The position numbers and the translations under genes were made by a program. A DNA stretch of 64,000 bases from Candidatus Krumholzibacteriota bacterium (GTDB lineage Bacteria; Krumholzibacteriota; Krumholzibacteriia; JACNKJ01): positions 53,571-117,570 of the forward strand of contig JAFGBK010000116.1 in assembly GCA_016933175.1 (NCBI GenBank), given 5' to 3'. How positions within the stretch are numbered: position 1 is the stretch's first letter; every line of letters begins with the position of its first letter. Positions 12,219-21,782 of this stretch are shown piece by piece. Below the pieces are notes generated by a model that saw nothing but the letters and a program-made list of their open reading frames with translations, was not told the DNA's origin and did not search any database.

Positions 12219-13544
12219 CTAGGCCGCGCCCTGCTGGCGCATCTTCTGGATGCGGCGCAACTCCGCCTTCCCCCGCTTGATGAGCTGCACGAGGGGCCGG
12301 TAGGCCGGACAGCAGAACGCGCAGCTGCCGCACTCGATGCAGTCGGCGACGTTGAAGTCCTCCAGATCCTCCCAGCGATCGCGCTCGCACAGGACGCCCA
12401 GGGTGCTGGGCAGAAGGCCCATCGGGCAGGCGTCCACGCAGGCGCCGCAGCGGATGCAGGCGTCGGCCAGGTACTGCACCACCTCGGCGTCGGGCAGGCA
12501 CAGGACGCCGCTGGTGCCCTTGATGATGGGCACGTCGAGGCTGAACTGCGCGATGCCCATCATGGGTCCGCCGTAGACGACCTTGGCCACGTCCTCGGTG
12601 AGCCCGCCGCAGAAGGCGAGCACGTCGCCCAGGGGCGTGCCCACGCGCAGGCGCAGGTTCTTGGGCTGGCGGATGGCGGCGCCCGTCACCGTGGTGACGC
12701 GCTGGATCAGGGGCCAGCCCTTCGCGATGGCCTCGTAGGCGGCCACGGCCGTGCCGACGTTCTGCACGAGGCAGCCCACGTCCATGGGCAGGCCGCCGGC
12801 GGGCACGGTGCGCCCCGTCAGCGCGTAGATGAGCTGCTTCTCCGAGCCCTGGGGATACTTGACCTCGAGCAGCGCGAAGGCGACGTCCAGGTCCGGCGGA
12901 CAGGCGGCCTTCAGCGCGTCCAGGGCGTCGGCCTTGTTGGCCTCGACGCCCACGTAGGCCTTGGTCACGCCGAGGACCTTCATGAACAGGCCGACGCCCT
13001 CCATGACCTCGCGCGGTTGCTCGAGCATGACGCGGTGGTCGCTGGTCAGGTAGGGCTCGCACTCGGCGCCGTTGAGGATGAAGGTGCCGATGGGCTTGTC
13101 CTTGGGCGGGCTCAGCTTGACGTGGGTGGGGAAGGTGGCGCCGCCCATGCCCACGAGCCCCGCGTCGCGCAGGGCGTCGCGCAGGGCCGCGGGGTCCATC
13201 TCGCGCCAGGCGCCCCGGGGCTGGACGCCCTCCCACCAGGCGTCCTCGCCGTCGGCCTCGATCTCCACGGCGGTCATCTCCAGGCCCAGGGGATGGGGCA
13301 GCTCCTTGACGGCCGTGACCTTGCCGCTGGTGGGCGCGTGCACGGCCACGGAGACGAAGCCGCCCGGCTCGCTGAGCGGCTGGCCGCGGCCCACCCGGTC
13401 GCCCTTGGCGACGACGGGCTTGCCCGGCGCGCCCAGGTGCTGGGCCAGGGGCACCACGTAGCGCGCGCCCAGGGGCATCTCCTCCACCGGCAAGGCGGCC
13501 GTGCCCTTGTTGTACTGGGGATGGATGCCACCCTTGAACTTCAT
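12219..13544 (-). CDS. rnfC: Electron transport complex subunit C
   Basis: KFKGGIHPQYNKGTAA..., CIRCGACVDACPMGLLP and CIECGSCAFCCPAYRPLVQ ferredoxin motifs. Confidence 0.95.
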   Translation of the reverse strand: MKFKGGIHPQYNKGTAALPVEEMPLGARYVVPLAQHLGAPGKPVVAKGDRVGRGQPLSEPGGFVSVAVHAPTSGKVTAVKELPHPLGLEMTAVEIEADGEDAWWEGVQPRGAWREMDPAALRDALRDAGLVGMGGATFPTHVKLSPPKDKPIGTFILNGAECEPYLTSDHRVMLEQPREVMEGVGLFMKVLGVTKAYVGVEANKADALDALKAACPPDLDVAFALLEVKYPQGSEKQLIYALTGRTVPAGGLPMDVGCLVQNVGTAVAAYEAIAKGWPLIQRVTTVTGAAIRQPKNLRLRVGTPLGDVLAFCGGLTEDVAKVVYGGPMMGIAQFSLDVPIIKGTSGVLCLPDAEVVQYLADACIRCGACVDACPMGLLPSTLGVLCERDRWEDLEDFNVADCIECGSCAFCCPAYRPLVQLIKRGKAELRRIQKMRQQGAA

Positions 13545-13565
13545 GCTACCCTCCCTCGGCGGGCT

Positions 13566-14375
13566 TCAGTGGACGGGCTTCTTCGCGTCCAGGTGGAGTT
13601 CCACGATGGCGCCGGTCGGGCACTCGCCGGCCACGGCCGGATCGCGCGGCGGATGGTCGTAGTCCACTAGGGCGAGCCAGTCCTCGACCTTCATGCTCTC
13701 GTCGCCCACGAACTTCTCGCACTTCTTGCAGCCGATGCAGGCCACCTGGCAGGCCTTGCGCGCCACGGGCCCCTTGTCGCGGCTGCTGCACAGCACGTGG
13801 ATCGGGGCGCTCTCGGGCACCAGCTTGATGAGGTCCTTGGGGCAGGCCGCGACGCACTTGCCGCAGGCCGTGCAGCGCTCGGGGATGACCCGGGCGATGC
13901 CGCCCTCGGTGATCTCGATGGCCTGGAAGGCGCAGGCAACTTGGCAGTCGGCCAGACCCAGGCAGCCCCAGCGGCAGAGCTTGTCGCCGCCCGCCAGCAG
14001 CGCGGCGCTGGCGCAGCTGGCCATGCCGTTGTACCGGAACTTGCTGGGCGCCACCTCGCGCGTGCCCTGGCAAAGGACCAGGGCCACCCGGCGCTCCTTC
14101 TCCTCGACGACCAGGCCCATGATCCTTGCCACGGCCACCGCCGTCTCGGCGCCGCCCACGGGGCAGCCGTCAGGCGCGGCCTCGCCCCGGGCGACGGCCG
14201 CCGCGAAGTCGTTGCAGCCGGCGTAGCCGCAGCCGCCGCAGTTGGCGCCCGGCAGCACGTCCAGGATCTTCTCCTGGCGCGGGTCCACCTCCACGGCGAA
14301 GAATCGGGCCGCGAGGCCGAGGCCCAGCCCCGCCAGCAGTCCCAGTCCGGCCATGACGGTTGTCGCGACGATCAC
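13566..14375 (-). CDS. rnfB: Electron transport complex subunit B (Fe-S)
   Basis: LPGANCGGCGYAGCNDFAAAVARGE, CTACGKCVAACPKDLIKL. Confidence 0.95.
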   Translation of the reverse strand: MIVATTVMAGLGLLAGLGLGLAARFFAVEVDPRQEKILDVLPGANCGGCGYAGCNDFAAAVARGEAAPDGCPVGGAETAVAVARIMGLVVEEKERRVALVLCQGTREVAPSKFRYNGMASCASAALLAGGDKLCRWGCLGLADCQVACAFQAIEITEGGIARVIPERCTACGKCVAACPKDLIKLVPESAPIHVLCSSRDKGPVARKACQVACIGCKKCEKFVGDESMKVEDWLALVDYDHPPRDPAVAGECPTGAIVELHLDAKKPVH

Positions 14376-14400
14376 CGCTTGCTCCTTTCGCGCGCCGGGA

Positions 14401-14973
14401 TCAGACGATGCCCGCGAAGCCCATGAAGGCCAGGGAGAGGATGCCCGCCGTCACCAGGGCGATGGCCGTGCCCTTGAAGGCCCGGGGCGTGTCGGCCAGA
14501 TCCAGCACCTCGCGGATGCCCGAGAAGAGCAGGATGGCCAGGCCGAAGCCCATGGCGCCGGCGAAGCCGTAGACCGTCGTCTCCAGGAGGTTGTACTCCT
14601 TCTGGATGTTCAGGATGGCCACGCCCAGCACGGCGCAGTTGGTGGTGATCAGGGGCAGGAAGATGCCCAGCGCCGAGTAGAGGGCCGGGCTGACCTTCTG
14701 CAGCACCAGCTCCACCAGCTGCACCATGGATGCGATGATGAGGATGAAGGCCAGCGTGCGCAGGTACTCGAGGCCGTAGGGCACCAGCAGGTAGTGGTAG
14801 ACCAGCCAGCTGACGACGCTGGCCAGGGTCATGACGAAGATGACCGCGCCGGTCATGCCCATGGCCGTGGAAAACTTCTTGGAGACGCCCAGGAAGGGGC
14901 AGATCCCGAGGAACTTGTGCAGTACGAAGTTGCTGACGAAGATCGCACTGATGAACAGGAGGATGATCTCCAT
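14401..14973 (-). CDS. rnfA: Electron transport complex subunit A
   Basis: [47 protein letters not shown]... Confidence 0.95.
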   Translation of the reverse strand: MEIILLFISAIFVSNFVLHKFLGICPFLGVSKKFSTAMGMTGAVIFVMTLASVVSWLVYHYLLVPYGLEYLRTLAFILIIASMVQLVELVLQKVSPALYSALGIFLPLITTNCAVLGVAILNIQKEYNLLETTVYGFAGAMGFGLAILLFSGIREVLDLADTPRAFKGTAIALVTAGILSLAFMGFAGIV

Positions 14974-15112
14974 GGCCCGGACCCCCATCACCTGGTGTTG
15001 GAGCGCTGGAACAGGGCCAGTAAAAGGCATAGTGCCTTCAATTTCAAGAGGATGGTGAGCACGGGCAGAGAGCCGAACCTAACTGCCCGTGGCCCCGGGC
15101 CGGCGGCTGCGG

Positions 15113-16447
15113 CTAGGGTCCCGTGGAGTCCGCCGGCGCCGGCCAGGCGAAGTCGAGCTGGTCGGCGGGCAGGCTGTAGACCGTCGGGTAGTCGGACCGG
15201 CGGAAGTAGCGCCGACCCTCCACGGGCGGCCCCAACTCCAGGGCCAGGGGCTCCCGCGCGACGGTGAACGCGAGGCGCCAGGTCCCCGGCGCCGCCAGGC
15301 GCCAGGCGTCGAGCTGGTCGCGGCGCGGCAGCAGGGCCTCCACGCGCTCCGTGGAGACGCGCACCATCTGGTTGAGGAGCCGCACCACCTGGCCGCCGTC
15401 CACAACCCGGCCCGCCGCGTCCCGCCACAGCCAGTCCTCGCCCGGATCGCGGACCAGCGCGCCGCCGGGACCGTCGATGCGCTTCACCTCGCCCGGCAGG
15501 TAGGTGAACAGCACCACGGACATGTAGGCGCTGAAGGATTCCAGCAGGGGCGCGACGGTGACCGAGTCCATCAGGAAGCCCGAGGGGCGGTCGGGATTGC
15601 GCGCGAACCAGAGGCCGTAGCGCCGGCCGCCGATGTCCAGGCGGTGGGGGCGCTCCTCGCCGCTCAGGTGCGCGGACACCGAGGCCAGGGGATCGTCCAG
15701 CCCATAGATGCCCAGCCGGTCCGCCTCCATGTCCACGAAGTCCAGGACGGTGCCGCGCCACAGGATGTTCAGCAACACCTCGACGGCATCGCCGCTGGCC
15801 CGGTAGGGCTCGGGCCGAAGGATGGCCCAGCCGTCGCGCTCCCGGACGATGCTGAAACGGCCGCGTGGATTGGCGATCTCCAGGCGCTCGAGACGATGCA
15901 GGGGCACGCCGGCCATGGGGCGCTTGTCCCGCAGCTCGCTCTCTCCCTTGAGGAATCGCGTGCGCAGCAGTGTCGAGACCAGGGCCAGGGAGTCGCGCCA
16001 GCTGACCTGCACCCAGAGCCGCTTCTCCACGGGATTGAGGTCGCCGAAGCGCATGGTGTCGCGGCCGGCGGCCGTCTCCAGGATGACCGTCAGGGCGGGC
16101 GCGCCCAGGCCGACCTCGCCCCACTTCTCGCGCGGCAGGGGCGGCAGCCAGCGCTCGACCTCCTGGAACTCCAGGGTCGCCAGCATGAGGGCCACGGTGG
16201 TCGAATCGGCCAGGTCCTCCAGGGGCGCGGTCAGGCGCCAGGAGGTGCCGCTGCGCTCCACCCGCAGCCCGCGGTCGGGGAAGCGGATCTCCACCGCCCG
16301 CACGGCGGACGCCTCGTAGGGCGCCAGCAGACCGCGCGCGAAGCGCGCCTCGGAGCTCTCGCCGGGGCCGCGCACGCCGAAGTGCCACAGGGCGGCCAGC
16401 AGGACCAGGACCGTGCCCACCAGCCAGAGGGTGCGTCGCCAGGTCAC
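15113..16447 (-). CDS. DUF4340 domain-containing protein
   Basis: VTWRRTLWLVGTVLVLLAALWHFG...; GTG start overlaps stop of the upstream GldG-like gene; gene order ABC-permease-GldG-DUF4340. Confidence 0.8.
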   Translation of the reverse strand: MTWRRTLWLVGTVLVLLAALWHFGVRGPGESSEARFARGLLAPYEASAVRAVEIRFPDRGLRVERSGTSWRLTAPLEDLADSTTVALMLATLEFQEVERWLPPLPREKWGEVGLGAPALTVILETAAGRDTMRFGDLNPVEKRLWVQVSWRDSLALVSTLLRTRFLKGESELRDKRPMAGVPLHRLERLEIANPRGRFSIVRERDGWAILRPEPYRASGDAVEVLLNILWRGTVLDFVDMEADRLGIYGLDDPLASVSAHLSGEERPHRLDIGGRRYGLWFARNPDRPSGFLMDSVTVAPLLESFSAYMSVVLFTYLPGEVKRIDGPGGALVRDPGEDWLWRDAAGRVVDGGQVVRLLNQMVRVSTERVEALLPRRDQLDAWRLAAPGTWRLAFTVAREPLALELGPPVEGRRYFRRSDYPTVYSLPADQLDFAWPAPADSTGP

Positions 16448-17832
16448 GGTGCGCCTCCCGGGCGGGGCCGCCGGCGGGCCAGCAGCAGGCGCAGGGGCCA
16501 CAGGGCCAGGAGCAGGCCCGGCATTACGGCCAGGATGAGAATGCCGTAGACGCGCCGCGCGGCGCGCCCCATGCGAAGGAGCCCGGCGCGCTCGGGACGT
16601 TCCCGCGGCGTGATGGCGTCCCGCTCCTGGACCAGCCAGGCCGCGGCGTTGAGCAGCAGGTCCGCGTTGCCCTGCCAGTCGATCTGATCGTGCCGGACGA
16701 AGTGGCTGTCCCCGACGACCACCAGGCGGCCGCCGCCGGATTCGCTCGCCGCGGCCAGGACGAGGGGGCCGCCCCGCTCCCGCCCCTCGTCGAAGTGGAC
16801 GTGCTCGGAGGGCGGATCCAGCTCCTCGAAGCTGCGCGGAGAGCTGTAGAGCAGCGGCGCGGCGATGCTGTCCACCGCGAAGGGCCGCGCCACGGGGAAG
16901 GCCGTCAGGGCGGGCAGGCGCAGGAAGGGCAGGGTGATGGGATGGGGGGCGTAACGGCTGACCACCGGCACCTCGAATCCCTTGTCCATGTTGATGTTGG
17001 CTTCGCCCAGGTCGATGACGAAGCCGCGGCCTGGATGGATGCCCCGCCGCGCCAGCAGGGGTTCGAGGTTGGCCGCGAACGAGCCGTCGGCCATCTCGGC
17101 GTCGGGATCGAGGAGCAGGAGCAGCGAACCGCCCGCGTCCAGCCAGGCCTCCAGGCCGGCGACCAGGAACGCGGGCAGGCCGCGGCGCGGCCCGGCCAGG
17201 ATCAGGAGATCCGTGCCGGCGGGAACCCCGCCCTGGCTCTCGCTCACGGCCTGCCAGGCCTCGACCGCGTAGCCCTCGGCCTTCAGGACCAGCTTCAAGG
17301 CCACGAGCCCCTCGCCCGAGTCCAGGGGCAGCAGGCCCGGCCCCTGGACGACGCGCGCGACGATCTGCCGCGCCTGCGTGACGCGGCGCAGGGCGCGGGT
17401 CAGCGCGGCCTCGTCGAGCAGGTAGCCCCCGGCGGCGTCCCGCTCGGCCACGAAGATCTCCCGCCGGCCCTCGTGCTCCAGCAGGATGCTGCCCGGCTCC
17501 TTGATGCCAGCGGCCAGGGCCCGGCGCGGGTGTTGCCCCGGATCCACCAGCTCCCAGGAGATCCGCGGCCGTCCCGCCGCGGCGGCGCCCAGCAGGGCGG
17601 CGGCGCGGCTGCGCTCGGGCTCGCGGTCGGGCAGGAAGAGGGTGATCGACAGGGGCGAGGACAGGGAATCCAGGACGGCCTCGGCCTGGGGCGGGAGGGT
17701 GTGGATCCGGTCGGGGCTGACGTCCCAGCGCAGGCGGTGGCGCCCGGCCAGGAAGACCACCGCGGCGCCGAGGGCCAGCAGCGCGGCCACGCGCAGCAGG
17801 GAGTGCAGCCACCACTTCGCGCGCGGGCCCAC
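16444..17832 (-). CDS. GldG-family ABC-transporter-associated protein
   Basis: RWDVSPDRIHTLPPQAEAVLDSLSSPLSITLFLPDREPER... and C-terminal TM segment. Confidence 0.82.
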   Translation of the reverse strand: MGPRAKWWLHSLLRVAALLALGAAVVFLAGRHRLRWDVSPDRIHTLPPQAEAVLDSLSSPLSITLFLPDREPERSRAAALLGAAAAGRPRISWELVDPGQHPRRALAAGIKEPGSILLEHEGRREIFVAERDAAGGYLLDEAALTRALRRVTQARQIVARVVQGPGLLPLDSGEGLVALKLVLKAEGYAVEAWQAVSESQGGVPAGTDLLILAGPRRGLPAFLVAGLEAWLDAGGSLLLLLDPDAEMADGSFAANLEPLLARRGIHPGRGFVIDLGEANINMDKGFEVPVVSRYAPHPITLPFLRLPALTAFPVARPFAVDSIAAPLLYSSPRSFEELDPPSEHVHFDEGRERGGPLVLAAASESGGGRLVVVGDSHFVRHDQIDWQGNADLLLNAAAWLVQERDAITPRERPERAGLLRMGRAARRVYGILILAVMPGLLLALWPLRLLLARRRPRPGGAP

Positions 17833-17835
17833 GCC

Positions 17836-18621
17836 TCACTCCCCCGCCCGCAGGGAAGCCAGGGCGCGCCGGGCCAGATCCAGGCCCAGGCCCGCCAGAA
17901 CCGCGAAGTAGACCAGATCGGCCGTGTCCACCAGGCCGCGCAGGAAGGGCGCCAGGTGGCCCAGGGTCGACAGGGCCGGCAGCAGGCCGCCCGGGAAGCC
18001 CGTGGCGCCGGGCCGGGCGAAGCCATCCAGGGCCCAGAGCAGGAACATCAGCGCGAAGCTCCCCGCCGCGGCGATGACGGGGCTGCGCGTGAAGGCGCCC
18101 AGGATCAGGGACAGGGCCAGGAAGGCCGCGCCCATGAGCAGCAGCCCCAGGTAAGCCGTGGCCACCACCGGCAGGGCCAGGTCGCCATGGGGCGCCAGCA
18201 GAAGTTGCGCGGGCAGTGTCAGCGCCAGCAGGAAGGTGTAGAGCAGCAAGGCCCCGCACCACTTGCCCAGCACGAGCGGCCATTCGCCCAGGGGGCTGGT
18301 CATCAGGAGCTCCAGGGTGCCGCCGCGCCGCTCGTCGGCCAGGAGCCCCATGCCCAGCAGGGGCAGGAAGACCAGGCAGAGGAAGGCCAGCCCGCCCAGA
18401 TTCTGGGCGAGCAGGGCGTCATTGAGATCGAGGAACTGGGGCGGCATGCCCATCATGCGCAGGCGGGCGGCCAGCTGCACGCTGGCGCGCATGTACTCCT
18501 GCAGGTCCAGCCAGGCGATGATGCCGGCCAGCAGCACGAAGGCGCCGCCCAGGGAGCCGGCCAGGGGCGAGCGGAAGCTCGTGACGAGCTCGCGCCGCAG
18601 GATGCCCAGCCAGGCCCTCAC
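17836..18621 (-). CDS. ABC-2 type transporter permease (GldF-like)
   Basis: Multiple TM; LVFLPLLGMGLLADERRGGTLELLMTSPL...; GTG start overlaps preceding gene stop. Confidence 0.85.
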   Translation of the reverse strand: MRAWLGILRRELVTSFRSPLAGSLGGAFVLLAGIIAWLDLQEYMRASVQLAARLRMMGMPPQFLDLNDALLAQNLGGLAFLCLVFLPLLGMGLLADERRGGTLELLMTSPLGEWPLVLGKWCGALLLYTFLLALTLPAQLLLAPHGDLALPVVATAYLGLLLMGAAFLALSLILGAFTRSPVIAAAGSFALMFLLWALDGFARPGATGFPGGLLPALSTLGHLAPFLRGLVDTADLVYFAVLAGLGLDLARRALASLRAGE

Positions 18622-19547
18622 GGCCCCACCTCGCCGCGGACCACGCGCAGGAAGATCTCCTCCAGGCCCGCGCGGCCCGGCTGCAGCTCGTAGAGCCGGC
18701 CGCCGCGCTCCTGCACCCAGGCGGCCAGGACCGCCGGGGCCTCGGGATCGTCGTCCACGGACAGCAGCCAGCGGTCGCCCGCCTCCCCCCGCGGCGTGGC
18801 CTCGCGCACGCCCGGCGCCTGCGCCCAGTCGGGCGGGCCGTCCGGGAAGCGGGCCCGCAGCTCCAGACGCCGCCCGCCGTCGAGGCTGCGGCCCAGCTCC
18901 TCCAGGGAGCCCTCGGCCACGGCCCGGCCCCGATCCAGGATGAGCACGCGGTTGCAGACGGCCTCCACCTCGGACAGGACGTGCGTGGACAGGACCACGG
19001 TCCGCTCGCCGCCGAAGCCACGGATCAGGTCGCGCAGGTCCGAGACGAGCAGGGGATCCAGCCCGGCCGTGGGCTCGTCCAGGAACAGCAGCTCCGGCTC
19101 GTGCAGGAGGGCCTGGGCCAGCCCCAGGCGCTGGCGCTGGCCCTTGGACAGGGCGCGGGCCGGCCGCCTGTCCAGGCCGGCCAGCCCGCAACGCTCCACG
19201 ACGCGCTCGCGGGCCTCGCGCAGGCGGGCTCCGGCCAGGCCGTAGAGGCTGCCGGTGAAGTCCAGGTGGCCCCGGACGGTGAGGTCGGGAGTGAGGGGAT
19301 TGGCCTCGGGCAGGTAGCCCGTGCGCCGCCTCAGGTCGCGCCCGAGCTCCGCCAGGGGCCGGCCCTCGAACTCCACGCGGCCGGCGTCGGGAGTCATGAA
19401 GCCGGTGAGGATGCGCAGGGTCGTGGTCTTGCCGGCGCCGTTGGGGCCCAGCAATCCCAGGATCTCGCCCCGGCCGATGCCGAAGCTGAGTCCCCGGAGC
19501 GCCACGGTTTCCCCGTAGCGCTTGTGCAGTTCGTGGACCTGGATCAC
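18618..19547 (-). CDS. ABC transporter ATP-binding protein (GldA-like)
   Basis: LLGPNGAGKTTTLRILTG, LSKGQRQRLGLAQALLHEPELLFLDEPTAGLDP. Confidence 0.93.
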   Translation of the reverse strand: MIQVHELHKRYGETVALRGLSFGIGRGEILGLLGPNGAGKTTTLRILTGFMTPDAGRVEFEGRPLAELGRDLRRRTGYLPEANPLTPDLTVRGHLDFTGSLYGLAGARLREARERVVERCGLAGLDRRPARALSKGQRQRLGLAQALLHEPELLFLDEPTAGLDPLLVSDLRDLIRGFGGERTVVLSTHVLSEVEAVCNRVLILDRGRAVAEGSLEELGRSLDGGRRLELRARFPDGPPDWAQAPGVREATPRGEAGDRWLLSVDDDPEAPAVLAAWVQERGGRLYELQPGRAGLEEIFLRVVRGEVGP

Positions 19548-19579
19548 AGGAATGGAGTTAGCCGTTCACGGAGGGCCTG

Positions 19580-21013
19580 TCAACCGGCATCGCTCCGCGC
19601 CGCCGCCAGCAGGGCGGCCAGGCCGGCCGGCGTGGGATCGGCCGTGGCCAGTCGCCGCGGGAAGGCGAGGGTCCATCCCCAGGCGCCGGCCGCCAGGACC
19701 GCCGGCTCCCCGCCGGATTCCGCGCGCGCCGCCAGCTCGGCCAGACGACCGGCAGCCGGCGGCCGCCGGCCCACGTGGAGATAGGCGCCCGCGCGGAGAG
19801 GCTCCTCCGTGGCCAGGCGCCGCAGGGACAGGTGGGACAGGGCGGCGAGGTACTCCTCGTGGCGCCAGGATCCCGTGGCGCCCAGCTCCAGGTCCAGGAT
19901 CTCCCCGTCCCAGAGGGCCCCGCCGGCCGGGTCGGGTTCGCCGGCATCCCGGCCGCCGGCAACGCCGTCCCGGTCGTCGCCGGCCGCGGGACGGAAGACG
20001 GCGGCGCGACGCACGGCCGCGACGTCCGGCTCCGGTCCCCCGCCGGCCGGACTCGGACGCGCCGCCAGAAAGGCCGCCCAGCGCTCCCGCGCCTCGTCGC
20101 GCCAGGGCTGGCGGACACGACCCGCCTCCAGGGCCGAGGCCATGCCCTCGAGCAGGGCCTCGGCGCCGGGCTCCCACCGTGCCAGGGTCAGCAGGTGGCA
20201 GCCGGCGGCGAAGGCCGCCGCGGCGCGCTCGGCCGCCGGCACGGCGGCGGCGGCGCCCATCTCCAGGGCATCGCTGATCACCAGCCCGGCGAAGCCCGTC
20301 TCGCCGGGCAGGAGCTCGCGCAGCAGGTCTTCGCGGAAGGTGGCCGGGCGCGGGTCGTCGTCCCCCGCCAGGCGGACATGCGCCGTCATCACGGCCGGCG
20401 CGCCGGCCTCGACGCCGCGGCGGAAGGGGACCAGCGCGGCCGCCCGGTCGGCGGCGACTGCGGGCAGCACCTCGTGGCTGTCCTCCCGCGCATCGCCGTG
20501 GCCGGGAAAGTGCTTGATGACGCCGAGGACGCCGGCGGCGGCCAGGCCCCGCAGGGCCGCGGCCACCATGTCGGCCGCGGCGTCGGGATCGCCGCCGAAG
20601 CTGCGGCTGCCGATGACGGGATTCTCGGCGCCGTCGTCCAGGTCCGCCACGGGCGCACACAGGGCGTCAGCGCCCAGGGACGCCGCGCGGGCCGCCATGG
20701 CCCGGTGGCAGGCGGTCACGGCCCCGACGCCGGCCAGGGCCTGGGCCCGCGGCGCGGGCCAGTCGCCGCCCAGCTGCTGGATCCAGCCGCCCTCCTCGTC
20801 CAGGAAGACGGCCAGCTCGCGGCCGGCCGCCTCCTCGAGACGGCGGCGCAGGGCGGGCAGCGCGTCGCCGCCCGCCGGCAGGTTGTCGCGGAAGAGGATG
20901 ACCGCCGGCGGCCGCCAGGCCTCCAGCAGGCGCAGGAAGTCCTCGGGCGGTCGCACGCCGCGGAAGCCGAGCAGCCAGTGAGCGCCCGTGGCCCGGCGCA
21001 GGGCGCGCTCCAC
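19580..21013 (-). CDS. Glycoside hydrolase family 3 / beta-N-acetylhexosaminidase-like (NagZ-type)
   Basis: GVIKHFPGHGDAREDSHEVLP, AVMTAHVRLAG, GLVISDALEMGA. Confidence 0.87.
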   Translation of the reverse strand: MERALRRATGAHWLLGFRGVRPPEDFLRLLEAWRPPAVILFRDNLPAGGDALPALRRRLEEAAGRELAVFLDEEGGWIQQLGGDWPAPRAQALAGVGAVTACHRAMAARAASLGADALCAPVADLDDGAENPVIGSRSFGGDPDAAADMVAAALRGLAAAGVLGVIKHFPGHGDAREDSHEVLPAVAADRAAALVPFRRGVEAGAPAVMTAHVRLAGDDDPRPATFREDLLRELLPGETGFAGLVISDALEMGAAAAVPAAERAAAAFAAGCHLLTLARWEPGAEALLEGMASALEAGRVRQPWRDEARERWAAFLAARPSPAGGGPEPDVAAVRRAAVFRPAAGDDRDGVAGGRDAGEPDPAGGALWDGEILDLELGATGSWRHEEYLAALSHLSLRRLATEEPLRAGAYLHVGRRPPAAGRLAELAARAESGGEPAVLAAGAWGWTLAFPRRLATADPTPAGLAALLAAARSDAG

Positions 21014-21333
21014 TAGGCTTCCTCGACGATGACGGCGGTGCCGTAGGCCAGCAGCTCGGCGGCGGATTCCATCATCTCGGACGTGGAGAAGCGCACGGCT
21101 AAGATGGCGTTGGCGCCGAGGGCCTCGGCCTCGGCGCGCATCCGGTCCAGGGACTGCTCCCGGCACTCGCCCATCATCTTCGTGTACTCCAGCACCTCGC
21201 CGCCCACCAGGTTCTTGAACTTGGCCATGATGTCGTGACCCACATGGCGGGTGCGGACGGTGTTGCCCCGGACCAGGCCCAGGACCTTGACGACATTGTA
21301 ACCGGGCAGGACGCAGGTGGTGGTGATCAGCAT
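21013..21333 (-). CDS. YbjQ family (UPF0145) protein
   Basis: LPGYNVVKVLGLVRGNTVRTRHVGHDIMAKFKNLVGGEV..YTKMMGECREQSLDRM..ANAILAVRFSTSEM. Confidence 0.9.
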   Translation of the reverse strand: MLITTTCVLPGYNVVKVLGLVRGNTVRTRHVGHDIMAKFKNLVGGEVLEYTKMMGECREQSLDRMRAEAEALGANAILAVRFSTSEMMESAAELLAYGTAVIVEEA

Positions 21334-21347
21334 GGTACCAACCTCGT

Positions 21348-21782
21348 CTAGCGAACCACGTCGCGGTAGGGATCCCTGCGGTACTCGATCCAGCGCTCGC
21401 GCGCCTTCACCAGGAAGAGGAGAAGCAGTCCCAGCAGCACGGCGCCGCCCGCCCAGCGCAGCAGGGCGGGCAGCGCCGGATCCAGGAGCCAGGCCCCGAG
21501 GCTCCAGACCAGCAGCACCAACGTCCCCGCCACCACGAGCAGCCAGCCCAGGGGCAGGCCGGCCCGCTTGGCGAGTGTGCGGTCCAGTTCCTCGAGGACG
21601 TCGTCCGCCGGATCGCGCAGGCGGACGCCGGACAGGCGGCGGCCCAGGTCCTCCAGGCGCGCCAGCTCCGCGCGCAGCTCCGGCGAGGCCGCCAGGGCCT
21701 CCTCCAGCTCGCGGCGCTCGGCGTCGTCCAGCTCGCCGTCCATGTGGGCCATCATCAGGCGGCGGATGCGTTCGCGGTCCAT
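21348..21782 (-). CDS. Putative anti-sigma factor
   Basis: Directly downstream of an ECF sigma gene; soluble helical N-terminus (AHMDGELDDAERRELEEALAASPEL) plus two TM segments. Confidence 0.7.
   Translation of the reverse strand: MDRERIRRLMMAHMDGELDDAERRELEEALAASPELRAELARLEDLGRRLSGVRLRDPADDVLEELDRTLAKRAGLPLGWLLVVAGTLVLLVWSLGAWLLDPALPALLRWAGGAVLLGLLLLFLVKARERWIEYRRDPYRDVVR

Noticed and set aside
14974-15112. GG-N10-GC sigma-54-like element (TGGCCCTGTTCCAGC) upstream of rnfA
   Set aside because: Only weak match at the -12 half (CAGC rather than TTGC); expected by chance in GC-rich DNA.
16690-18693. 667-aa plus-strand ORF opposite the GldG/permease genes
   Set aside because: Antisense GC-artefact; opposite strand has recognisable conserved proteins.
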